Positions 34,505-64,000 of a DNA stretch of 64,000 nt are shown here, piece by piece; within the stretch, counting starts at the first letter, position 1, and each line of letters begins with the position of its first letter. The notes beneath the pieces are model-generated. The model was not told where the DNA came from and did not search any database. It worked only from the letters and a program-made list of their open reading frames with translations. This DNA is from Certhia americana (Eukaryota > Chordata > Aves > Passeriformes > Certhiidae), in the NCBI GenBank assembly GCA_018697195.1, contig CM031879.1, positions 33,990,228 to 34,054,227 on the forward strand. The letters are read 5' to 3'. Made by a program: the position numbers and the translations under genes.

Positions 34505-35885
34505 GCAAAATGGAAAGACCCTATTTTAATAAGGAGAAATAAAAATTCAGATTAGGTTAGCTTGTAGAGTCATCTTAGCCACAAGGAAACTGGCTGTGCA
34601 GATTGGCCATTTCCATGATTTATTGAAAAGTTTAAGTGCAAGGTGGGTCTTGCATGTTGGCATAAGAAGGTAAGAAATATGAAGTTTGCAGAGCTGAGGG
34701 AAAAAGCCATAGATCCTCCCACAAGTTTGGCTGCCTTGATTCTGTCTATAAAGAAAGCAGGATCATGATCAGCTGGAAATAAGATCAGCTCTCCTAGGCA
34801 TAAAGCCTGTTAAAGAATTAATGTTCAGTGATCCTTACTTCAGTACTAATGAATTAATTGAAACAATAACTAAGTTATAAACCTTTTAGTGAACAGTGAG
34901 CAAGCTTCAGATCCTTGATTGTGTTTATGCCTTTCTAGTGGCAGGCTAAATAGAAACGTGAGCTTTTCCAGTGGTAAAACATATCTTCCTCCTTGATGTG
35001 CCAGTGCTGACCCATACAGGTAGTATCCATAGTAGAGGTCAGGCCTGAGAAGGGATGAGGATATTCTGGCAAATGCAAGTGCATGGAGTAGCAACCTGCT
35101 TGTAGCTGTCAGGTATAGTGCAATTCAGAATAGCTGTGCTATGCTCTCCATGAGCTGGCAGGTAGCTTAAGGTTGATGAAGTGTTAAGACAGATACTAGA
35201 CCTGAAGGACTGTCTCCCACTGCAGGATGGGCACAGACCCAGTGCAGCTTCTGTGGATGAACTTGACTAAAAATGTTGCGATTCTTGTCATGTCTGCAAA
35301 AGTGGCTGTCAGGGAACTAGTGCATGTATTGGATATTCAACAATCCCTACCAAGTACGAGCACCTCATACAAAGTTGCCTTTGACTGACAGATAACTGCC
35401 ATGGATCAAAATCCTTTGATATCATGAAAGGCAAGGGGATTAAATGGTAAGTTTTCAATAAAGATGAGGGGACAACCACAATGAATGTAGGGCAGATGAT
35501 GCTATTTTGTGCATGTAGGGACTGCACAGCAGCAATCAAATGTGACATGGGGGATTAGTCCTTGTTTCTTCATACAGTGGAGACAGGATTATGAATTGAG
35601 CAACAGCCGGCAGCCAAAGCCCAGCACTGCGGTTCTCCTGCTGCAGTGGAGTTGCCTGTGCCTGACATGCCTGCTCAGCTGCTGTCTGTGGTACTGGGGA
35701 AGTTGCAGCTCTGGGCTGGGAGTACCCAAGTTGCCAGCCCTGTGGCAGGAGAGTGAGAGAGAAAGACTGATGGAGCAGAGGAGGATACTGTGAACCCCTT
35801 TGCCGATCTGTACATCGTTACAGTGTGGCAAAAGAAGATGCCTGAGGAGAAGGCAGATTGCAGAGATTACATTCTCTAGATTGTG

Positions 35886-35959
35886 ATTATTAAATCCAGA
35901 GGAACATTATAACATTTCTAGTGGGAATTAATGACATGAGATGATGGCTCATGACCATG
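35886..35959 (+). repeat. Copy B of a dispersed about 75-bp repeat
   Basis: Partner of copy A, about 1.45 kb downstream in the same intron. It may be a family of short interspersed repeat, or the remnant ends of one inserted element with the sequence between them. Confidence 0.65.
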
Positions 35960-36842
35960 TCATGGGAAATTCCTTACAGCTAAATACAAGGCAGAGCAGG
36001 TTGGAATGAGCTCTTTGCAATGTTCACACTGTCAGCCAGATTTGATTTAAGTACTCAAGGCAAATCTTGGATGTCAGAAGCAGATTTGCAGGTAACCTGG
36101 AAGGCTCCTGCTTTCCAATGTCTGTGCATCTGTGCAAGCGGGAGGAGGCAGAGGAACAGGGCAGAATTAAAACAAAAGGAGAGAAGTATTTAAAGGCTAA
36201 GTTTCCTGTAGGTTGGGCTGCTGGCTCTGAGATGAGCTTCCTCATAATGTAGCCCTGCATGAATTCAGGGTTTCAAACATATCTGCGCATCAGCAACTCT
36301 CTAAGCAATAAATGCACATTTTTAAATTGGATCCATACATTTCAAAGCATCTATGTAACTGCCTAATCCTCACCCATCATTTGATGCTGTGTGAATATTA
36401 TGTATTTTAAAGAATGGATAGGGAATGCAATCTGCTGAAGGTCTTACTCAATTTACGTGTTAGGCTGAATCAAGATCTTCAGCTTTCCACTTGTAAAGGT
36501 ACCAATGGCAGTAAGTGGAGAAATATTAGTCTGGTATAGGAGCATGGTATATAATAAATCCATCTTTCTACTGTGATACATACAATGATTAAGAAGTAAT
36601 AAGATTGCTTAGTAAGAATTCTAAGTAACCGTTCTTAAGGAAATGATAGAACTTGTGCATCTAGCATCAAGAAATAATTCTACGGAAGAAGTATCAAGCT
36701 ACTAATTAAAAAGAGTCCAAATACTTTTAATAGTCTCATTTCCCTTTATTTAAATAATGCTTTTTATGGAAATATTCATATCTACGATCTGTCTGTAGTC
36801 TGTTTGTATTCAGATGTATTTTGTATTTTTTTTTTCCAATAG

Positions 36843-37039
36843 TGGCCAGCCCATTCCCAGGGTGGAGTACACAGCTGAAGAAGTTAAAACTTGGGGGGTG
36901 GTATTTAGGGAACTCAGTAAACTCTATCCCACCCATGCTTGTCGTGAATATTTAAAAAACTTTCCTCTGCTGAGCAAGTACTGTGGATACAGAGAAGATA
37001 ATGTGCCTCAGTTGGAAGATGTTTCTATTTTCCTGAAAG
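36843..37039 (+). CDS. TPH2: TPH2 exon 6: catalytic domain
   Basis: The acceptor is CCAATAG and the donor is GTAAGA. One base completes tyrosine, then [40 protein letters not shown] and [20 protein letters not shown] follow, then SIFLK plus one base. These are some of the best-conserved blocks of tryptophan hydroxylases; the [12 protein letters not shown] segment lines the cofactor side of the active site in known hydroxylase structures. Confidence 0.97.
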
Positions 37040-38566
37040 GTAAGATTCATATTTGGCCTATCAATAGATATGGTTTCATGAAAATTCTTTTTTGTTAGCA
37101 TGGAGTACAATGCACACTGAGTGAAAAGACTCAGCATTGTCAGTGGCCCTCAGTTTAGCCTGAAGTATCATTATGGTTTTGGTGCTCTCTGTGGCAGAGA
37201 GTTTTTTGAGTCAATACAGTTTTATGTAGATATTTGCAAGTATGAAATGGAGAGAAATAAATCAGCTGAACATGCAAAACATGATGTTATCTCGTACTGG
37301 GAGAAAATCCTTTGGTACAGTGAAAAGGAAAAGCTGAGTTAGTGTGGCTCTCTCATTGCCACAGATGAGGACTTCTGATAACTGCACTGGGCATCCCCCA
37401 AATATCCAGGCAGGAAAAAGAAGGAGACAAATGCCAAGATAAGTGAATTTAAAGAGGACAGCAGATTTGGCACACTGTCAAAGTAGCCTGATGAGTATGA
37501 GGCTTTCCTGAATGCTTGAGACCTCATGAAGCTAGTCCTTATATTTGTACATTGAAAATGATGTGTTGGATACCGAGGTCCCTTCAGATACATGTATTTG
37601 TTTCCTAAACCTCTTACTCAGGAATGAAAATATTTTAAAGCTGGGTGTTTGAAAAAAACCCAATTTATGTGCTGGTAAGCGAATAATTGCCAAAACATTT
37701 TACCCAAATATATATATGGACAACCTAAAAGAAATACAGAATTTGTAATGACAAGCTTACTTTCCTCAGCCTGTGCTTCATCCATTATTCTTGTTTGTGA
37801 AAACCTGCATTTGCTAATAGCTGACTCATCGTTCCTTGAATTTGGTTGTGTCCTTCTGGATCTCTCACGTGTTGTGTTATGGTCTCTAAGGAATGATACC
37901 AAATTGCACAGATTTTTTTCTCCCTAGCTAGAAATTCAAAATGTCACACTATTTTCAGAAATATGTTTTTAGGCTACATAGAGCAGGTAGTAGTACCTGT
38001 TGCAGAAAAACTTGCAACACTGTCTTGCAAAAAGTTTGAAAGAATAAAGAATTAATTTTTGAGAGAAACATGCTTTTTGAAGTCACTGAGTCTGAAACTG
38101 TTTCACTCTGGGACTAATCTGAAAAAGGAACACTGTTAAATATTTTAGTGAAGACCTCAACTATAAAAATCATTATTTTATTGACAGAAACAATATTTTA
38201 TCTTTAAAAATAAGAACAGATTTGTTTTAAATCCTATTCTGTTCTGTTAATTTTTGACATGTTTTGCATATTTTCTAATATGGAAACTTATCTTCCACTT
38301 GGTAGCAGACATAATAATTTTAAGAACGTCATTTATGATACCTTAGCATTTTTTTCTAGACAGAGATATTCAGACCGACTTTGAAATACCTCAAGCTGTT
38401 TTCATTATACATATGCTAGCAATGCAAAATACTTCTCATACATAATAATTGAAAATGATTGTCAAGATTCTTTGTGTCACGGTAGAATAATTAACAACAG
38501 ATCTGTCACCAGGAAGTGATACAGTGATCTGTGTAATGTGGTCTTTTATTACCTCTTTCACTTCAG
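37040..38566 (+). other. TPH2: TPH2 intron 6 (1.5 kb)
   Basis: AT-rich GT-AG intron. I see no mobile element. Confidence 0.85.
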
Positions 38567-38702
38567 AAAGGTCTGGCTTCACAGTGAGACCAGTTGCTGG
38601 ATACCTGTCTCCCCGTGACTTTTTGGCTGGCTTAGCATACAGAGTCTTTCACTGCACCCAGTACATCCGGCACGGCTCAGATCCCCTCTACACACCAGAA
38701 CC
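38567..38702 (+). CDS. TPH2: TPH2 exon 7: catalytic domain, substrate pocket
   Basis: The acceptor is CACTTCAG and the donor is GTAAGT. It reads [20 protein letters not shown], then [20 protein letters not shown] and LYTPE, plus two bases of a proline codon. [29 protein letters not shown] is the hydroxylase family signature, and the SDPLYTPEP stretch leads into the iron site encoded by exon 8. Confidence 0.97.
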
Positions 38703-39608
38703 GTAAGTTACTGCCTTTGCTTTAGTACTGAAAAAAACATGCTCACCACTTCCTTACAAGAAACAATTGAATTTGCCAAGATTGAAAGGTTTGCCAAGAT
38801 TAAAAGAGGAACCTTTCTACAAAATGTGAAATTCTTCTTACAATGCTGATGACAAAATCCTTCACATTGGTGAGGGAGAATTTAATTCAGAGACTATTTT
38901 GTTGACTTTTTACAAGGGTCTTAAATAACTGGGTTACTTATATAGTGGGTCAGAAATACTATAAAAATTATATTTCAGTAGAAAATGGAGTTTTCACCTA
39001 TAAATTTTGAAAAAGCATCTACAATTTTATTTTCTCCTGAACAACTAGAAAGAAGTGTGGGAACCCTCCACCCTCCCAAATATATTGAAAAAACCCTGCT
39101 TTCAGAATTTCAATTTGGTCTTCTGTGTTCCCATTTCTATTTTTTTGGACCAGGTTGCACAGCTGGACTTAATTTCTCCCCTGTAACACAACACAAACAA
39201 GACATGGGGCACTATTCTCTTACCAACACAGAATATTAGATATGAAAACTGTTACAGGGAAATTATGACAGAAATAAGAAACACTTTAATTGACTTTTAT
39301 AGGACAGCATTGCAGCTTTTCCAAAAATGAATATTGCAAGTTAGTATGAAATATTTTGGCATATGGGCTTTCGATGAAAAGTTGGGAAAAATAAGATCAA
39401 AGGGATCGTAGTTCTTGTCTAGTGTTGCATTCTGTGCAGTAATAGAACAGTACATGTCATTTAGATAATACGGAGGTAGTTTTACCAAAAGCGTCTGCTG
39501 ATCTTGTAACCACAGGAATGACATTTTTGCAGTGAATCAGTGTTCAGGCAGTTAGCATGAAATTGTAGCTGTGGTTTAATCAGCTTGGACTACTTGAGTG
39601 TGTTTGAC

Positions 39609-39624
39609 TTTTTTTTTTTTTTTT
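39609..39624 (+). repeat. T16 homopolymer
   Basis: Uninterrupted run of 16 T in TPH2 intron 7. Confidence 0.9.
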
Positions 39625-42600
39625 CAAATTTACACAAAGGATTCATACATATAAATTCAGCTCCGGTCCTGTAAACATTTGGACTTATGCCTAAGTTTGA
39701 TTTCATGAACTGACTGCCAAACCAGGGAGTAATATTTTTGAATACAAAAGGTTTAATGGCCCGGCATACTAAACTGTATCTAAAAATACTGTAGCTTTAT
39801 TCTGGCAGGAGTCACCAGGTGGTGCTGTTAGACACTTATCTGCCTTCTTCCTCAGCATCTGAGTTGGGCGAAGTACTTGCTGAAATGCTGAGGCTAGCTT
39901 AGTGTGCCTGTTTCTTTTGGAAAGGAGGTGGTGATCCCTGAAGGAATTCAGTCACTTCTGTAACCTCTACTAATTAGAACATAAATCTCTTAAATTTGTA
40001 GGCAAATTGATAGAATGGAAAATCTTGAATGAAGGGCTTGGATGGAAGGAAGGGCTGAACCTTTTCAGGTCTATTTTAAAATAGCCGTAGATATTAAAAC
40101 AAAATAAATGATACAATACCAGGTTTTGCATCAATGCTTTTCTCTTTCCTGTATTTCAGTCTGCAGCATGTACCAGTGTTCAGCAAAAGAATGATGACAT
40201 TTATTAACTTAGTACAAACTAGAAGAACATTTTCATCTACTGATAAGAGATTTAGGTACATAACTCCAACAGGATAAAGGCAATAACATCTTCCAGGAAG
40301 CAATTAAGTGTGTCTGTGCTTTTCCTGATGTTCTCTGGTTCATTGATTTGCGTATTTGAGAGCCCTGCAGTTTTCAGGATGCTGCTTACATTCAGAATTA
40401 TGCAATGGATCATAGCTGATCCTTAGAAGTAATGGCAGCTGCTTTTTTGGCCCTTTCTGGTCATGCTGTCTGGAAAGTCACTGAGTAATAATAACAGTTG
40501 AGTTAGAATGAAGGTTCTTATTCCTTATTTGGGCTAAACTTAAAAATACAGTTATTGTCTTAACACCTCTAAATGTGACTAACAGAGGATTTAAGTTGTT
40601 ATTTTGTAATGATGTTATACCCTCTTCTTGCAGACCTACTGTTTCACGTCAGTTAAGTAATGTGTACTGACTATCATGAACTCCATAGGAAAATTTCAAA
40701 AATCCCTTTTAAAATGTGTTTAGGCTTTTTTCCATAACATAGAACAAACAGTAAGTGTTACCAGAAGTGTAGAGGGAAAGCCTGGTTCTTTTTTAAATCA
40801 GTGGGAATACTAAATTGACTTGAGTGGGGACAGCTCTTCATCTTCTGCAGTAGCTGCAATGCCCTGAGATCACCTGGTTGATATATGGGGCCATAATGCT
40901 GCAGGTCCCTGGCTGGTGAATGTTACATTTCAATGATATAAACCTGGTAAAAAGGTTTGACTTTGACTTCAGTGGGCTTTTTGTCAGATTTAACACCCAG
41001 GCTACAGAGTTAGATACAAATTAGGGAGTTCATTTGGTTTGATCTGTGTCACTACCATATGCATTTTAAAACATATTTCTTCTTGATTTTAATTACATTT
41101 CTATTACATTCACAGAGCTATGTAGATTTCTTCTGCTTTACTAACTAATTTACTCTTAGAAAAATCTTTTGCTGTGAAAAGTGCATTACAAAAATCTTAT
41201 TTTCTCTGAGCAATGTGTGTGAATAAATTAAAGGAACTTAATTATTTTCAGAATAAGACAAAACAAAAGAATCAAGCCTTGTAGTTAAGCAAAGAATTAT
41301 ATTGTTTAGACTATCTATAAAGGGCCAGACTGTCAGGGAAGTCTAAAAGACTCCAGTGACAATCCCAAATCCTGGTTCATGTTTCTGCTTGAAAGATTTT
41401 GTGGGTTTGGGGTTATTTTTGTTCTTATGCTTTTTACTTTAAGCTCCCCTCTTTGTAACTGCACATACAAAATACTACTTAGCATAGCTTTAATGGAAGA
41501 ATCTACAAGTCAAAGGCATGAGAGAAATATCTTCTGCCTCCTCATTCTTTTCCCATTGCCAAGAGAGAAAACTTAATGGGATTAGGCTTTGTCTGTTCTC
41601 ATTTTGTCTGCAAGAGTGGACGTAACAAAGACCATGTGTCCCAGTGCAGAACTGAGAATAAATCATCTTTGTTTATTTGTTTCTGGGGGTTGTGGCTTCA
41701 GCACATGTAAGTAGAGATGCAGGCACTCTGTACTGCTGTAGTACTGCTCAGGTGTCAGTAGTAGTGATGCTGCTGTAGAAACCTTCCTGCAGATGAGTGT
41801 GCTTACCTGGAGCCAGGAATGTGGAGCCAGTTTCACTGTTTGCTTCTGCTTGAGCTACAGATATAAAAGTAAATGGATCTGGATTGATGGAGTGTGGCAC
41901 AGATGCTCAGCAATTAGTGTCTGTTTGCCTGGTGGAGGTAAGCTTTGGTGTGCTGGGCTTCCAGAGAATGGGCTTTGAGGCTCATTTTTATGTTGGAAGT
42001 TGATGGTTGGAGAAATCAGGTTCCTCCAGTGAATTGCTTGGTACTGGGAAGTGGTGTGTCTGTCAGACTGCAAACTACATTTCCCAGTTGTCCTTTGCAT
42101 TGTTAGTGGGCTAAATCTTGCAGGAGATGATAGAAGATATTGCTGTGATTGGAACTGAATTAATTAAAGAAGGGCCTTTAGCTTTGATGATGATCCAGTC
42201 AAGTGATGCAAACCAACCCCTGAACAAAGAAATGGAGGCATGCAGAGCTAACCAATTTTTCCAGTCTGAGTTCCAATGAGAAAGGGTCCACCACCTAGAC
42301 TGTGGGTCTCGTTGAATGAATTGCTTGCATATGAAGTTGGCTCAAGCTCTTGTTGCACACAACCTCAGAGTGGCGCTTGTCTTACTGAAAGGTGTGACTG
42401 TAACATGAGCAAAATATTCATTTGGACTGAAGGAAGACTTGTATGTGTCCCTCCAGTATTGGAACTGTATTTGATACACTTTTGGTGAAGCAAACTAGGA
42501 ATACCAAAAACTTTAATCTTCATTTGTATATTCAGAAACTTCTATTTACTACTATCTACCTACACATTATTGCTTCAGACTTCATGGTGAGGATACTGAG

Positions 42601-42784
42601 TAAGAAGACTTTAAATTATATAGAGGGTTGTTTTTCTGTTCATGATTTATCTGAAATGTCATGTTCTGTGACTTTTCAAACAAAAATAGTTTATAAAAGA
42701 CAAATTGGATGATTTTGGGTAGAAGGCAGAAAACTTGATGTTTTCTCCCTGCCTTTAAAACATTTGTTTACAGCTCAGGATAAC

Positions 42785-42806
42785 AAAAAAAAAAAAAAAA
42801 AAAAAA
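42785..42806 (+). repeat. A22 homopolymer
   Basis: Uninterrupted run of 22 A in TPH2 intron 7. It has no obvious upstream gene copy, so it is more likely a microsatellite than a processed pseudogene tail. Confidence 0.9.
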
Positions 42807-43633
42807 CAGAGAAATGTCTTTGAAGAGAGAAAAGCAAAGGAAATGTCAGATTGGATTTTTAAAGTGAACTTTACTACCAAGTCCATTATTCCTGTGAACA
42901 AATGCAGCAAAACTTTCAGAATTGTTTGAAAGCTTTTGTAGATGATGCATGTGCACTTCCGTTAGCAGTTTTTTGTACACTTATGTCTGCACTTTGTCAT
43001 GACTAACAATGCACTTACAGATGTGAACAGCTGTTCTTTTTGAAATGATTTGGATTCCCTGCTTTTTCCAAATTCTGCTTGCTAAAAAATAGGCTGAATA
43101 ACAGAAGTACCCAGTAATTGAAGAGGATCTCATGACTAAAGGAGAAATTAGGCACGCATAAACCTCATAAATATTGCCCCATATTTCTGGAGGCAAGTGG
43201 CAAAATGTTTGCTGTGGAGTGATACCCAGGTGCAGAAAGAGGAATGAACAAGAGGTGGAGTGAATGTGTTGGATTTTGACTTACATGGAGAGAAAAGCTG
43301 AAAACTGTACTTGAGGGACATCTGGCTTTCCTCTGGGCAGTTCAGTGTTTATGCTACCAGGTCTGAAAGATTGTAGTGATCAGACTCTTCCACTCACTCT
43401 GGAAATGATGAGCAAATCACAGAACAGCTGGGGTTAAATGATATATAACCTATTTAACAGAAACAAATGTGTGTGTTTCTACGTACACATAGACACCATA
43501 TACACAGGGAACAACAGTAAACATTGCAAAAAACATGTTTCATTGTAAGACTTCTAAAGTAGGGTCAGACCTGTGTAAAATGGCTTATGTTAAATTACTT
43601 ATGGAACTATTATAGCACTAATTTCTGTAATGA

Positions 43634-64000
<20,367 letters not shown>

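Larger units (their letters stand above)
30857..36842 (+). other. TPH2: TPH2 intron 5 (6.0 kb)
   Basis: GT-AG intron with a T-rich acceptor tract before CCAATAG. It holds a 0.8-kb CR1 copy at 31240-32032 and a pair of related about 75-bp segments near 34,433 and 35,886. Several frames of 80-128 codons (for example 33580-33966) have no domain and are not genes. Confidence 0.85.

Noticed and set aside
43417..43445. AATCACAGAACAGCTGGGGTT, similar to the start of an antisense CR1
   Set aside because: Only about 20 bases match and the similarity does not continue.

Overview
The window is vertebrate nuclear DNA, almost certainly from a bird. The evidence is AT-rich sequence with long introns, GT-AG splice sites, several decayed CR1 LINE 3' ends (the main avian retroposon), LTRs that resemble avian endogenous retroviruses, and two neighbouring genes in the order seen on human 12q21 (TBC1D15 then TPH2). 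The species cannot be fixed from the sequence alone. Most open reading frames in the window are chance or antisense frames, because the real coding sequence lies in short exons.

Region 1 (1 to about 11,985, + strand) is the 3' half of TBC1D15, a Rab7 GTPase-activating protein. The last seven coding exons are present (428-544, 3331-3431, 4147-4246, 4578-4675, 8790-8906, 9853-9939, 10611-10817) and join in frame. Both catalytic fingers of the TBC domain are visible. The 3' UTR carries one ATTAAA and two AATAAA signals and an AT/AC microsatellite.

Region 2 (about 12,000 to 21,650) is the intergenic space. It holds two probable LTR copies, a possible ancient degenerate repeat, and a near-perfect long hairpin at 14,526-14,609 that is one of the less ordinary structures here.

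Region 3 (about 21,700 to the window end, + strand) is TPH2, neuronal tryptophan hydroxylase, the rate-limiting enzyme of brain serotonin synthesis. A CpG island with a TATA box leads into exon 1. Nine exons are present (22160-22264, 25096-25248, 27538-27721, 27830-27930, 30789-30856, 36843-37039, 38567-38702, 43660-43786, 62053-62148), giving 389 codons out of the roughly 490 expected. The last exons lie beyond the window. Intron 3 is only 108 bp and has a GC-AG splice pair. Intron 8 is 18.3 kb and separates the two iron-binding histidines from the iron-binding glutamate.

The two genes have unrelated jobs: one acts in Rab7 and mitochondrial membrane traffic, the other in serotonin synthesis. 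They are linked by conserved synteny, not by function. I found no sign of a novel multi-gene system. The points worth a second look are the hairpin, the tiny GC-AG intron, a TAATTA cluster in TPH2 intron 1, and small repeat structures.
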